Shown here: positions 1 through 9,404 of the stretch, piece after piece
Numbering within the stretch: position 1 is the first letter of the stretch
Layout of the letters: each line of letters opens with the position of its first letter
Origin: Clostridiales bacterium
Lineage (GTDB): Bacteria > Bacillota > Clostridia > Saccharofermentanales > Saccharofermentanaceae
DNA length: 64,000 bases
NCBI GenBank assembly: GCA_017551865.1
Contig: JAFZKB010000027.1
Span: 1 to 64,000 of the forward strand
Direction: 5' to 3'
The notes under the pieces: generated by a model
Seen by the model: the letters and a program-made list of their open reading frames with translations, nothing else
Told to the model about the DNA's origin: nothing
The model's database searches: none
Position numbers and translations under genes: made by a program

Positions 1-46
1 AGTATCGGAGGTCTATCAGCAAGCATAGAACAATTCAGGTCTGACA

Positions 47-76
47 AAACAGACCGGCTGTGATACCGGTCTGTTT
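47..76. terminator. Perfect 11-bp hairpin at left edge
   Basis: The arms AAACAGACCGG (47-57) and CCGGTCTGTTT (66-76) pair perfectly around an 8-nt loop. The T tracts are short on both strands. It probably ends a transcript arriving from a gene left of the window. One plus-strand frame stops at 26-28 and could be that gene's tail, but too little is visible to call it. Confidence 0.45.
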
Positions 77-99
77 GCTGCGCCCGAATTGCACAAAAG

Positions 100-142
100 A
101 AAAACCTGCCAACAAGCTATTGATTTTTGTTAGCAGGTTTTT
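100..142 (-). terminator. Intrinsic terminator of the EF-hand/LRR/FN3 gene
   Basis: A long stem pairs 100-109 with 133-142 and 111-115 with 127-131 (AAAAACCTGC against GCAGGTTTTT). There is a T run on either strand. It lies 20 bp past the stop of the minus-strand gene at 162 and can act in both directions. Confidence 0.8.
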
Positions 143-161
143 CGATTCTAATGAATGATTC

Positions 162-1310
162 TTACCTGGCTTTACTGTACACGTATGAAGCCGTGCCACC
201 TACGATCATCGTATACATATCCATGTGATAAGGATAGACCCAATAATATGTCCAGTTTTCAGTGGATGCTTTCGTATCCACAAATGTTGTTCCGGTCGTT
301 GTCGTACCGATATATCCATAAGATCCGCCCGGACGGATACCGTAGATGAGATATCCGTCAGCACCCTCGGAAGCAGTCCAGGTAAGAGTAACTTTTCCCT
401 TTGTTCCATTGGCGCGAAGATTCTTGACCGCAGAGGTCACACCTTTGGCAAAAGTATATTTCGCGCAGGTTCCGACGATCATCTTCCCGCTATCGCTCAT
501 GTTATACGGGAATACCCAGTAATAGTTATAGTCTGTATCCAGTGCTTTCTTATCGATGAATGAAGTATTGGAAGTCATGCCGACATAGCCGTAATGACCA
601 TCCTTTTGAGCATACACAAGATAACCTTCCGCATTCTTGGCCGAATTCCATTTTATGCTGACCGTGTTCTTTCCGGCAGCAGATGCAGCAAGACCACTAA
701 CCTCGCGTTTGGTCACGAGCTTTACGTCGTTGTCACAGCATAAAACAACATAAGACATCATATCGGTGATCCGTTCGTTATAGGAAATGATACCGTCACC
801 TTTGTCAATGAAGCAGCCCTTCATACGATTTAAAAGGGTTTCGTTCATAACCAGATCCAGTTCTTTGATCTGATTCTTCTCGCAGCTTACAGATCTCATC
901 TTCGGGCATTTACTGATGTCGAGCTCCGTCAGCTTGTTTCCATCAAAGCCGATGGACTCCAGGTTAGGATTCTTCGTAATGTCGATCGATGTGAGACCGC
1001 ATTTGATCAGCATTCTGGTCGTGTTATAAAAATACTCCAGTCCCTTATCACAATCCGTCGGCTGACCCTTCTCGATTGGATCTAGGATCTCGATCGTTCT
1101 TACCAGTTTCACTTCATCTTTGGTAAGATATCCGTCTTTGTTTCTGTCTATTCCTTCTTCCTTCATATAACGGAGTAGAACGTAAGAAAAATTCGTGCTG
1201 TCGATCTTCACTTTGGAAGTATCTGCGGAGAGTGATTTCGCAGATGCAAACGAAGGGATGATGAGCGCACAAGCTAACGCGGCTGTCAAAGTCTTCACTA
1301 ATCGATTCAT
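162..1310 (-). CDS. Secreted EF-hand/LRR protein with paired FN3-like domains
   Basis: Exported protein of 382 residues and unknown function. The start at 1310 is chosen because GGGAGGA lies just upstream and the product then opens with a signal peptide (residues 1-24, ending ASA). Residues 55-66 (DRNKDGYLTKDE) form a canonical EF-hand calcium loop. About 100-155 are irregular leucine-rich repeats. Residues 203-289 and 292-382 are two related beta-sandwich (FN3-like) units, each with the block YLVYA/YLIYG and then YYWVFPY/YYWVYPY. The same FN3 pair ends the protein at 58799, and the EF-hand/LRR part resembles the protein at 57762. No sortase motif or surface-layer anchor is visible. A surface or binding role is inferred; no catalytic residues are recognised. 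Confidence 0.85.
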   Translation of the reverse strand: MNRLVKTLTAALACALIIPSFASAKSLSADTSKVKIDSTNFSYVLLRYMKEEGIDRNKDGYLTKDEVKLVRTIEILDPIEKGQPTDCDKGLEYFYNTTRMLIKCGLTSIDITKNPNLESIGFDGNKLTELDISKCPKMRSVSCEKNQIKELDLVMNETLLNRMKGCFIDKGDGIISYNERITDMMSYVVLCCDNDVKLVTKREVSGLAASAAGKNTVSIKWNSAKNAEGYLVYAQKDGHYGYVGMTSNTSFIDKKALDTDYNYYWVFPYNMSDSGKMIVGTCAKYTFAKGVTSAVKNLRANGTKGKVTLTWTASEGADGYLIYGIRPGGSYGYIGTTTTGTTFVDTKASTENWTYYWVYPYHMDMYTMIVGGTASYVYSKAR

Positions 1311-1512
1311 ATATATTCCTCCCAAAATATATAGGGGCAACGATATGTGATCACTCTTTGAAAATTTAAACCACACATATATACCCCAACCCTACCTGAA
1401 AATTCTAACACAGAGTTTCTATATATGAAATATCATATGTTCAACAAGCAAAAATAATATTCGTTGCTAATTAACATAAGAGCGCGAATTATCAAACAGA
1501 TTTATATGAAAA

Positions 1513-1541
1513 CAGGCCGGGCATATAAATGCACCGGCCTG
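1513..1541 (-). terminator. Terminator after the DUF4214 gene
   Basis: CAGGCCGG (1513-1520) pairs with CCGGCCTG (1534-1541), extended inside by GCAT/ATGC. TTTT follows on the minus strand. It lies 22 bp past the stop at 1564. The rest of 1311-1563 is A+T-rich leader of the gene at 162. Confidence 0.75.
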
Positions 1542-1563
1542 CATGGTTTGACAAAAAGCTGGA

Positions 1564-2352
1564 TTATTTAGCTACTACACCCATACGGCTGCAATAGTTT
1601 TTAAACTCCGCAGAGTTTGCAAATCCTTCAATGATGTCAATACGCTTTGCACCGCAACGCAGACAATTGAGCCAATAGTCATATCCGGCCTGATCATACT
1701 GTCTTCCCAGCATTGCCCAATAGAGTCTTCTTACAAACTCACCATCTGTATATTTAGTAGTATTACAAATATAGAGAGCAGCATCTTTACCCGTCAGTGT
1801 TTTCATTGCGAGCCAAGAAGCAAAAGAATACTTTGTGCTTACAGTAGCAGACAAACCCATTTCTGTATACAGTCTATTAACAAAAGTATAGACAGAAGAA
1901 GCATACACATAGACCTTAACTGTATGCGATCTGGGATAACCATTGTTGGTCGCTGTGATCTTTATAGTATAGTTTCCGACACCCCATGAAGATGTTTTTA
2001 ACTGATTATATATCGGTGTCGAATCTTCAATATAAACAGTCTTCGGATGATATGTACTTGTAGAAAGCGTTCCATTAATATTACGAATCGAGTTTCCGCT
2101 TGAATTCTTCACATTCACATTTACGGAAACAGTACCGGATACATTGTTGATCTGTCCACTAAGATGAAGTGTATCACCTACTTTAAAACACAGTTTTCCA
2201 TCAACATTATTCCATAATGAATTGTTATCAAAATGTACATTCGTAAAATCCGATGCGGCTTTTACCTGTTTTGCAGGCATAAACCCAGCCAAAACAATGG
2301 CGGCTGCTGCAAGAAAACTGACAACCCCGGAAAATCTTGATTTAGATTTCAT
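1564..2352 (-). CDS. Secreted protein with C-terminal DUF4214 domain
   Basis: Exported protein of 262 residues. A signal peptide covers about residues 1-32 and ends near KQVKA. A beta-rich middle region (about 35-150) looks Ig-like. The last 95 residues match DUF4214: an FVNRLY opening, then GEFVRRLYWAMLGR, a GYDYWL block and an ANSAEF ending. DUF4214 is found in extracellular proteins, often with repeats or adhesive domains; its function is not established. GGAGGAAATACT precedes the ATG, supporting the start. It has its own terminator and a 280-bp upstream gap, so it is probably monocistronic. That gap (2353-2635) is A+T-rich, carries TGACATTCA twice (near 2497 and 2520), and holds no gene I can support. 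Confidence 0.82.
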   Translation of the reverse strand: MKSKSRFSGVVSFLAAAAIVLAGFMPAKQVKAASDFTNVHFDNNSLWNNVDGKLCFKVGDTLHLSGQINNVSGTVSVNVNVKNSSGNSIRNINGTLSTSTYHPKTVYIEDSTPIYNQLKTSSWGVGNYTIKITATNNGYPRSHTVKVYVYASSVYTFVNRLYTEMGLSATVSTKYSFASWLAMKTLTGKDAALYICNTTKYTDGEFVRRLYWAMLGRQYDQAGYDYWLNCLRCGAKRIDIIEGFANSAEFKNYCSRMGVVAK

Positions 2353-2635
2353 AGTATTTCCTCCAATTTCACTTTTTGAGAATAGTTTGCCGGCTTCTCA
2401 AGTATACCTTTGTCAAACGAGTTAACATACGAATATCGTCCGAAATAGTAAAAGAATCATCCAAAGGGTAAAAAATAAGTATGTCATATATTTTTGACAT
2501 TCATTATTAATGCACAGAATGACATTCACTAGATCGCTAACAAATTGGAATACGCAACAAATGGGAAACTATATCAATCCCCATTAAAATACGCTCGCGA
2601 AAAATAGTTATAGAGCAAGCAATCACTAATAGAAA

Positions 2636-3658
2636 TTACACTTCAATTTCTCCGCTTATGATCTTCTTATAATCCAGGAGGTTCTTTCTAAGAAGATTTG
2701 GAGTATCTAGTCCATAGGGACACTTTGTTTTACAGATGCCGCAATCCACGCAGTTTTCGATCTTTGCCATCTCTCCCTGCCAGAATTCTCCTTTAAAGTT
2801 TTCGGAAGGCGAACGACGGATCATCTGAGACATTCTCGCACACTGGTTGATCTGGATATTCACAGTGCACGGCATGCAATAACCACAACCTCTACAGAAA
2901 TCCCCTGAAAGATTAAGCTTATCCTTCTCTATGAAAGCACGGATCTCGTCTGTCATTAACTGCGGCTCCGAAAAGAATCTGAGCCACTCGGAAAGCTCCT
3001 CTTCCCTTTGAATGCCCCAGATTGGAAGCACTTCATACTGACTCATAAATGCCATGCAGGCACGGCTATCCGTAAGAAGTCCGCCGGCAAGTCCTTTCAT
3101 GGCGATGAAGCCCATACCGGCCTTCTCACATGCCTTTACAAGAGCAATATCTCGTTCGGAAGCAAGGTAAGAAAATGGAAACTGCAAAGTTTCATAAAGA
3201 CGGGATCGGACAATCTCTTCGGCCACGCCGATCAGATGCGCAGTAATACCTATATGGCGTACTTTCCCCTGACGCTTTGCTTCAAGCATTGCTTCATACA
3301 TCCCTGTTCCGTCACCCGGAGCATAGCATCTCGAGGCACAGTGAAACTGATAAATATCAAGATGATCCGTACGAAGATTCGTAAGTGTCGTATCCAGATC
3401 TATCCAGAATTGGTCCGGTGTGTTTGCCTGAGTTTTCGATGCGATATAGATCTTTTCGCGCATTCCGTCAAATGCCTGTCCAAGTTTGATCTCACTGTCG
3501 GAATACGAACGTGCGGTGTCAAAGAAAGTCATGCCGCCCTCGTAAGCCCCGCGAAGAAGCTTTACGGCCGTTTCAGTATTTACCCGCTGGATCGGAAGTG
3601 CTCCAAAAGCATTCTGAGGTGTGGTGATGCCTGTCTTCCCAAGAGTGATCGTTTTCAT
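2636..3658 (-). CDS. Aldo/keto reductase with ferredoxin-like C-terminus
   Basis: NAD(P)H- or ferredoxin-linked oxidoreductase of 340 residues; the substrate is unknown. The TIM-barrel part carries the aldo/keto reductase tetrad D47, Y52, K75 and H106. The C-terminus adds cysteines typical of iron-sulfur binding: CRGCGYCMPC at about residue 255, then CVDCGICKTKCP near 305. This 4Fe-4S-tailed subfamily is common in anaerobes, where electrons may come through the clusters; that is family knowledge, not shown here. It is the last gene of a three-gene operon, 16 bp behind the GNAT/NimA-like fusion, which itself follows a cysteine desulfurase by 15 bp. The desulfurase could supply sulfur for the clusters, an inference from position only. 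Confidence 0.9.
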   Translation of the reverse strand: MKTITLGKTGITTPQNAFGALPIQRVNTETAVKLLRGAYEGGMTFFDTARSYSDSEIKLGQAFDGMREKIYIASKTQANTPDQFWIDLDTTLTNLRTDHLDIYQFHCASRCYAPGDGTGMYEAMLEAKRQGKVRHIGITAHLIGVAEEIVRSRLYETLQFPFSYLASERDIALVKACEKAGMGFIAMKGLAGGLLTDSRACMAFMSQYEVLPIWGIQREEELSEWLRFFSEPQLMTDEIRAFIEKDKLNLSGDFCRGCGYCMPCTVNIQINQCARMSQMIRRSPSENFKGEFWQGEMAKIENCVDCGICKTKCPYGLDTPNLLRKNLLDYKKIISGEIEV

Positions 3659-3674
3659 GATTTGGCTCCTTGTC

Positions 3675-4595
3675 TTAGGATTCGTTGACCAGTTTACCGG
3701 TCATGTGTTCAACGATGAGTTCCAGACACTGCACTCGCGGAAGTGCATGCTTTAATTCATGCTGAAGATACTCTTCGTCGTCAGTAAACTTACGAACTAA
3801 ATTGGTGCAGATCCACTTCGTTTTCTCCGAATCCGTGACCAGTTTCAAGTGTCCGAAAACAACGACACTTCGGATGTTTAAGGCCCATTCTCCTTCTTTT
3901 TTATATCCTTCATCCATGACACAGTAACTGACTTTGTCACACTCGGAAAAAGCATCAAGTTTGTGTCCTTCTTTAGCACAATGAAAATAAAGCTTCCCAT
4001 CTTCTTTACAATAGAAATGATCCATCGGTATCCCGTAAGGATATCCTCCGTCACCGATCATAGACAGAACGCCACGTTTCTGTTCGGAAAGGACCTTAAT
4101 ACACTCTTCACTGCTGATCTGCTGCTTTATTCTTCTCATCGGACGGAAGATCCTAGGTAGAATAAACACCTGGTTCGGATACCCGAACTCTTCCGTAAGC
4201 TCTTCTTCGACAAAGCCGAATTTCTTATAAAGTGCACGGGGAGCTTTTCCCTTCGGATCCTCTTCTCTAAAAGTGGATACAGAAATATCACGATAGCGAT
4301 CGAGTTCCGAAAGGGTCTTTTCCATCAGAGCAGAAGCGATGTGGTTTCTACGGGACGACGGCGCTACCGCAAGAAAACAGATCATATTCCGGTTTCTGGA
4401 AAACAGAAGAACACCTTTGATCTCATCATTCTCCTTGACACAGATCGCCTGCATCTTATCCATAAACTTAAGGACCGTTTTCTCGTGATCTGAAAGCGCC
4501 TCATCAGTCTCAAGGCCGGGAAACTCGTCACGCACGAGACGGACCAGATCCATCCAGGCAGAAATATCAAATCTATTTCCATATACAACGTCCAT
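3675..4595 (-). CDS. GNAT acetyltransferase fused to NimA-like flavin-binding domain
   Basis: Two-domain cytoplasmic protein of 306 residues. Residues 1 to about 135 look like a GNAT N-acetyltransferase, with the acetyl-CoA-binding beta4/alpha3 region around FLAVAPSSRRNHIASALM. From about 150 to the end it resembles the pyridoxamine 5'-phosphate oxidase-like split barrel of NimA-type proteins: an EECIKVLSEQKRGVLSM opening, GIPMDHFYCKEDGKLYFH, then a GHKLDAF block. NimA relatives bind flavin and some reduce nitro compounds. Both domains read through in one frame, so this is a genuine fusion. AAGGAG precedes the ATG. Middle gene of an operon with a cysteine desulfurase and an aldo/keto reductase. 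The acyl acceptor is unknown. Confidence 0.85.
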   Translation of the reverse strand: MDVVYGNRFDISAWMDLVRLVRDEFPGLETDEALSDHEKTVLKFMDKMQAICVKENDEIKGVLLFSRNRNMICFLAVAPSSRRNHIASALMEKTLSELDRYRDISVSTFREEDPKGKAPRALYKKFGFVEEELTEEFGYPNQVFILPRIFRPMRRIKQQISSEECIKVLSEQKRGVLSMIGDGGYPYGIPMDHFYCKEDGKLYFHCAKEGHKLDAFSECDKVSYCVMDEGYKKEGEWALNIRSVVVFGHLKLVTDSEKTKWICTNLVRKFTDDEEYLQHELKHALPRVQCLELIVEHMTGKLVNES

Positions 4596-4610
4596 ACGCG
4601 TTACTCCTTA

Positions 4611-5726
4611 CTATGCGCTTAAAATATTGCAAAGCGCCGAGACAAATGACTTTATCTCCTCTTCGCCATTTTCTCGTCCGATACTGACACGGATCGAATT
4701 TCCAGACTCATCCTTTGAATCTCCCAGAGCAGATATCACATGAGAAACGGTATCTGCCTTCGATGTACAGGCCGCACCGGCAGAGCATGCAAATCCTTTC
4801 AAATCCAAAAGAAGAAGCGTCTTCTCCCCGTCTGTTACTGGAATGTAGAAATTCAGAATACCAGGATGGCAGTGATCAGGCGACCCATGAAAGACTATAT
4901 TAGGGAAACTATTGATTAACTCCGAACAGAGCAGTTCTTTTAAAGAGCGTATGCGGGAAGATGTTTCATCCATTTCTTCACATGCCAATTCCAATGCCTT
5001 TGCCATCCCCGCGATACCCGGAAGGTTTTCCGTACCTGCACGATATCCGAACTCCTGATGCCCGCCGGAAAGCATAGGAAGAAGCTTCGTTCCTTTTCGG
5101 ACAAAAAGACCTCCGACACCTTTCGGTCCATGGAATTTATGTGCAGAAAAAGAAAGCATATCGACTGAAAGAGCAGATAGATCAATTGGTATCTGTCCAA
5201 CCGCCTGAACGGCATCGGTGTGAAATAACACTCCATGTTCATGTGTGATATCAGCAAGCTCAGCAATCGGTTCTATCGTGCCGATCTCGTTATTGACCAT
5301 CATGACGGAGACCAGTGTTGTATCCGTCGCGATTGCGTCCTTAAGCAACTTAGGTGATATAAGGCCATATTTATCTACCGGAAGATATGTAACCTTGATG
5401 CCATGTTTTTCCATCGCCTGAAAAGAATGAAGAACGGCCGGATGCTCGATACAGGATGTAATGATGTGTCCTCCCCTGCATCCGTATTTTACGGCCCAGT
5501 TATCAGACTCGGTTCCGCCGGAGGTAAAGAGGATCTCTTTCGGATCGCAACGAAAAGATGCGGCAATGCTGTCTCTTGCTTCTTCAAGACACTTTTTTGC
5601 AGCTTGACCCTCTCTATGAACAGACGAAGGATTTCCGTAGTTTAAAGAAAGCACAGAGGACATAACCTCGGCCACTTCCGGCCGGATCTTCGTCGTCGCA
5701 GCATTATCCAGATATACTCTCTTCAT
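4611..5726 (-). CDS. Cysteine desulfurase (NifS/IscS family)
   Basis: PLP enzyme that takes sulfur from cysteine as a protein persulfide for iron-sulfur clusters or thio-modifications. At 371 residues it has normal length. The PLP lysine is K197 in SFSAHKFHG, H95 lies in the IEHPAV block, and the catalytic cysteine is C320 in the loop SAGAACTSK. No scaffold gene (IscU/NifU) is beside it; instead it starts an operon with the GNAT/NimA-like fusion and the ferredoxin-type aldo/keto reductase. A second desulfurase lies at 14805 next to thiI. This one is therefore the better candidate for general Fe-S supply, which is an inference. Confidence 0.93.
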   Translation of the reverse strand: MKRVYLDNAATTKIRPEVAEVMSSVLSLNYGNPSSVHREGQAAKKCLEEARDSIAASFRCDPKEILFTSGGTESDNWAVKYGCRGGHIITSCIEHPAVLHSFQAMEKHGIKVTYLPVDKYGLISPKLLKDAIATDTTLVSVMMVNNEIGTIEPIAELADITHEHGVLFHTDAVQAVGQIPIDLSALSVDMLSFSAHKFHGPKGVGGLFVRKGTKLLPMLSGGHQEFGYRAGTENLPGIAGMAKALELACEEMDETSSRIRSLKELLCSELINSFPNIVFHGSPDHCHPGILNFYIPVTDGEKTLLLLDLKGFACSAGAACTSKADTVSHVISALGDSKDESGNSIRVSIGRENGEEEIKSFVSALCNILSA

Positions 5727-5790
5727 TAAAAAGGCTTCCTTACGTAAAATATCTTAAGATAATTATATTTCAAAATCAGTAAATAAAAAA

Positions 5791-5842
5791 ATGTTTTCCG
5801 TGCCGCTCAAGGAAAATCCATAGAGCAGGCACAAGAAAACAT
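5791..5842 (-). terminator. Terminator of the marR-ABC operon
   Basis: ATGTTTTC (5791-5798) pairs with GAAAACAT (5835-5842). Inner pairings are GTGCC/GGCAC and GCTC/GAGC. Seven T residues follow directly on the minus strand. It lies 33 bp after the stop of the ABC transporter gene. Confidence 0.85.
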
Positions 5843-5874
5843 CTCCCGTTTAACAGTCTTATTCAGTTACATGA

Positions 5875-8800
5875 TCACTCAGTTCTAAGAGCAACGACCG
5901 GATCTTTCTTCGCGGCGGATCTCGACGGGATGATACCGGCGATCAGAGTCAGAAGTACACTGATGGCGATGAGGATCACTGCCGTAATGATCGGGAGCAC
6001 CGCGGTCAGGTTGTTAAGACCTGTAAGGTCATGCACAATGATATTGATCGGAATCAAAAGCAGATACGTGATCAGTACACCGAGAAGGCCGGAGGTAAAA
6101 CCGATGATCACAGTCTCCGCATTGAACATTCTCGAGACGTTCTTCTTCGAAGCACCGAGAGAACGGAGGATACCAATCTCCTTGGTTCTTTCCTGAACAG
6201 ATATCAATGTGATGACGCCGATCATGATAGAAGATACGATCAGCGACACCGCAACGAATGCGATGAGCACGTATGTGATCGCGTTAATGATCGTTGTTAC
6301 CGAAGACATCAGGATCCCGACATAGTCCGTATACTTCAGTCTCTGAAGTTCAGGAACGTTGTTGTTATACTCATCGATGCAGTCGACGATCGTGTCCTTA
6401 TCCTCAAATGTGGAAGCATAAAGACGGATCGAAGACGGCACATTCAGATCCAGATGACCGAGACGGATGAGGTTATAGTCGTATGTGAAACCGGAGAACT
6501 CGATAATACTGTCGAAGAAGCCGGCACAGTACGTGTCATCAAATCCTTCCATTGCGTGGTCAAGTGAAGCGGCCAGTTCAGAAACAGACTTAGTGGTCAG
6601 TTCTTTCTGCATATTCTCGGCATATTCGGCAAGATACTTCTCACGGATGCCCTGCGCAAATGCCTGTTTCATATCCTCGTCAGACATCTGTGCCATATAG
6701 CCTTTGACGGTTTCGATATCCATGCCCATCTCACCGGTCATCTGCTCGATCATCATCTGTTCCATCGTCGGACGGTCAAGCATAGCCAAAGTAGCATCTA
6801 CATACTCCGTGATCATAGACTCGGAAGGGATACTCATGACTTTTACATAGAGATCCGCTTTGCCCTGATCGTCAAGTTTTCCTACATAGTCTCTAAAGTA
6901 GTCCGCCTTTTCCTTTTCGCCGAAAGAAGCTGTCTTCTCATCTTTGAAAGGAAGTCCGGAGGTAACATCGAAATCCTTATCCTGAAGCTGTGCTTCGATC
7001 GCATCCGAATTACTCTTCTCGATGATGTACTCGGTAAGCATGTGCGTATAGCCGAGTGTACCATGGTGGCTTGTGGAAACCGCATCGTCGTTCGGACGGA
7101 CGATACCGACGACCTTTAATACCATCGCATTATCGTAAAGATACTGAAGACCCTGTTCCGTAAGACGAAGGTCGTTATAAAGACCAGTAGACGCATCGTA
7201 GCTCCAGCAGTCGGAAGGAAGGACCGAACGGAACTCAAGATTGCAGATCTCTTCGTAAGACCAGTGCTGATCGGTGTATTCCAGAGGCTGCTTGTTCATG
7301 GCGGCCTTCATCATGGAAGTGATCTCATCTTTTGTCTTCAGACCGAGTGCATAAAGCGTATAGTCACTCAGTTCGTTGTTTTCATCGAGGAAAAGAACGA
7401 TCTCATCATAGTTTTCCGGCCAGCGTCCATAGACGATGTCATACTGCTTATGTGTGACCGGATTGGTAGCTTCACCGTTACTTCCGGGAAGCAGTTCGCT
7501 CCAGAGAGTCATCGAAGAACCCATCATCTGCGCGCTCTGACTGTTCTGTGAAAGGCCGCTCATATCCACATTGAACATAGCCGAAGTATATTCGCCGAAG
7601 AGAGCAGACATCAGTTCCGTCGTATCGGAATGAATGATGTTTCCTTCCACATTCTTCGTATAGATCGCAAGATTCAAGTCATAGGAATACTGTACACCGG
7701 AAAGGGCTCCTGCGAATTCACTGTCACTCTTTTGCTTTTCCTGTTCGATATATGTCTTAAAGGAAGAAAGGTCATTCTCCTGCGTCTCCACAGCGATCAG
7801 AGAGTTCATCATGTCGTACATCTTATACTGCTGATACACGGCATCTCTCTCATGCACGGTAGATGCCTCGTCATTGCCGACAAAAGCATTCAGAAGAGTG
7901 CTGAGATCTACTGTCTGGGCCTGGATCTCCAAAGGATAAGCAGAAATCGTATCTTCCTGAACTTCGTTGATGAAGTTATTGGTACCTTGAGATACCGAGT
8001 AGATCAGCGCAATACCGATAATACCGATAGAACCGGCAAACGATGTCAGAATCGTTCTTCCTTTCTTTGTGAAAAGATTTTTCAAGGAAAGTCCAAAAGA
8101 TGTGGCAAAGGACATAGAAGGTTTCTTCTCGGATTTTGAAGCCTCTTTCTTTTCCTTTTTATCGAGCTTGCTCATCTTCTCGAAGATCTCATCGGCCTTC
8201 TTCTGTTCTTCTTCCGTATACGGCGCCGAGTCATCCGTGATCTTACCATCAAGCATCTTTACAATACGAGTGGAGTACTTTTCAGCAAGCTCCGGGTTGT
8301 GCGTGACCATGATGACCAGCTTATCCTTAGAGAGCTCCTTTAAGATGTCCATGACCTGAACACTGGTCTCGGTATCAAGAGCGCCTGTCGGCTCATCCGC
8401 GAGGATGATATCCGGATCATTTACGATTGCACGGGCAATAGCTACACGCTGCATCTGACCGCCGGACATTTCGGAAGGCTTCTTTTTGAGCTGATCCCCA
8501 AGACCTACCTTTTTCAGCGCTTCCGTGGCTCTTTCACGGCGCTCCTTTTTACTTACGCCGGAAAGGGAAAGCGCGAGTTCTACATTCGAAAGCACATTCT
8601 GATGCGGGATAAGGTTATAGCTCTGGAAAACAAAACCAATGGAATGGTTACGGTAGGTATCCCAGTCACGGTCCTTGTATTCTTTCGTCGATTTTCCATT
8701 GATGATCAGATCACCTGAAGTGTACTGGTCAAGGCCGCCGATGATGTTCAGCATGGTCGTCTTACCACATCCGGACTGACCCAGGATCGATACGAAATCA

Positions 8801-8892
8801 CTGTCTCTGAAGCTCAGGTTAATGCCCTTTAATGCTTCGACCGGGTTATCACCCGCAGGATAGATCTTTACGATGTCTTTTAGTTCTAGCAT
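5875..8892 (-). CDS. MacB-like ABC transporter, ATPase fused to FtsX-type permease
   Basis: ATP-driven exporter or cell-envelope mechanotransmission protein of 1005 residues. The ATPase comes first (about 1-225): Walker A GQSGCGKTT, signature MSGGQMQRVA, Walker B IILADEPTG. A charged linker (225-265) leads to TM1 at about 280-305, then a large extracellular domain of some 500 residues. Three further TM helices lie in the last 180 residues, with the FtsX-type block ERTKEIGILRSLGAS between them. This is the MacB topology in a single chain. It follows a marR gene by 45 bp and ends at a strong terminator, so expression is probably MarR-controlled. Such pairs often handle antibiotics, peptides or lipids; the substrate cannot be read from sequence. 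No outer-membrane or MacA-like partner is present, as expected for a Gram-positive cell. Confidence 0.92.
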   Translation of the reverse strand: MLELKDIVKIYPAGDNPVEALKGINLSFRDSDFVSILGQSGCGKTTMLNIIGGLDQYTSGDLIINGKSTKEYKDRDWDTYRNHSIGFVFQSYNLIPHQNVLSNVELALSLSGVSKKERRERATEALKKVGLGDQLKKKPSEMSGGQMQRVAIARAIVNDPDIILADEPTGALDTETSVQVMDILKELSKDKLVIMVTHNPELAEKYSTRIVKMLDGKITDDSAPYTEEEQKKADEIFEKMSKLDKKEKKEASKSEKKPSMSFATSFGLSLKNLFTKKGRTILTSFAGSIGIIGIALIYSVSQGTNNFINEVQEDTISAYPLEIQAQTVDLSTLLNAFVGNDEASTVHERDAVYQQYKMYDMMNSLIAVETQENDLSSFKTYIEQEKQKSDSEFAGALSGVQYSYDLNLAIYTKNVEGNIIHSDTTELMSALFGEYTSAMFNVDMSGLSQNSQSAQMMGSSMTLWSELLPGSNGEATNPVTHKQYDIVYGRWPENYDEIVLFLDENNELSDYTLYALGLKTKDEITSMMKAAMNKQPLEYTDQHWSYEEICNLEFRSVLPSDCWSYDASTGLYNDLRLTEQGLQYLYDNAMVLKVVGIVRPNDDAVSTSHHGTLGYTHMLTEYIIEKSNSDAIEAQLQDKDFDVTSGLPFKDEKTASFGEKEKADYFRDYVGKLDDQGKADLYVKVMSIPSESMITEYVDATLAMLDRPTMEQMMIEQMTGEMGMDIETVKGYMAQMSDEDMKQAFAQGIREKYLAEYAENMQKELTTKSVSELAASLDHAMEGFDDTYCAGFFDSIIEFSGFTYDYNLIRLGHLDLNVPSSIRLYASTFEDKDTIVDCIDEYNNNVPELQRLKYTDYVGILMSSVTTIINAITYVLIAFVAVSLIVSSIMIGVITLISVQERTKEIGILRSLGASKKNVSRMFNAETVIIGFTSGLLGVLITYLLLIPINIIVHDLTGLNNLTAVLPIITAVILIAISVLLTLIAGIIPSRSAAKKDPVVALRTE

Positions 8893-8937
8893 TTTCTGTC
8901 TCCCTTTTTTCAGTTTCTTATATTGTCATTTAGAAGA

Positions 8938-9387
8938 TTATTCAATTTTATTTGCCTGCTTTTTCTCGACCTCATCGACCACATCTTTGATCTCTTTACA
9001 GGATGAGATAAAATCTATGATACGGTCTTTCCCGAAATGCTCAATGATGGCGCTGGAATAGTAGATGATCTCTTTCTGTTTTTCGAAAAAGACATTTCGT
9101 CCCTGTTCCGTTATGGATACGAGCACACGTCTTTTATCGGCCGGATCCGCCTCTTTGGTGATCAGACCCTTATCTTCCATCTTCTTTAAAAGAACCGCGA
9201 CACGTGCCGTACTTACGTTCGTATACTCGGAGATCTCGCCGGCAGATACGACATGATCTGAATGCAGAAGGAACCCCAGGACATTCCCGATGCCCATGGT
9301 CTGTATATCGATCTTCTGCAGGAATTCCAGCGGCTTTATGCTGTTAAAATCTTGAAGTAATTCGAGAACTTCCTGATCTGAAACCAT
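8938..9387 (-). CDS. MarR family transcriptional regulator
   Basis: Winged-helix DNA-binding repressor of 149 residues. The start at 9387 is chosen for the GGGAGGAG upstream; an earlier in-frame start at 9453 would lie upstream of the promoter -35 element. The helix-turn-helix lies around EISEYTNVSTARVAVLLKKM, followed by the wing ADPADKRRVLVSIT, the usual DxRxxxxxLT-type motif of MarR proteins. The C-terminal helix contributes to dimerisation. It is first in an operon with the MacB-like exporter. Its promoter carries a perfect CTAAC/GTTAG inverted repeat directly after the -10 box, which fits autorepression. The ligand is unknown. Confidence 0.92.
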   Translation of the reverse strand: MVSDQEVLELLQDFNSIKPLEFLQKIDIQTMGIGNVLGFLLHSDHVVSAGEISEYTNVSTARVAVLLKKMEDKGLITKEADPADKRRVLVSITEQGRNVFFEKQKEIIYYSSAIIEHFGKDRIIDFISSCKEIKDVVDEVEKKQANKIE

Positions 9388-9404
9388 ACTCTCCTCCCAA
9401 ATTG

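Noticed and set aside
1311..1563. Promoter TTTCAT-17-TAGAAT (1402-1430) for the gene at 162
   Set aside because: Spacing is right but the -35 box is too poor to call with confidence.
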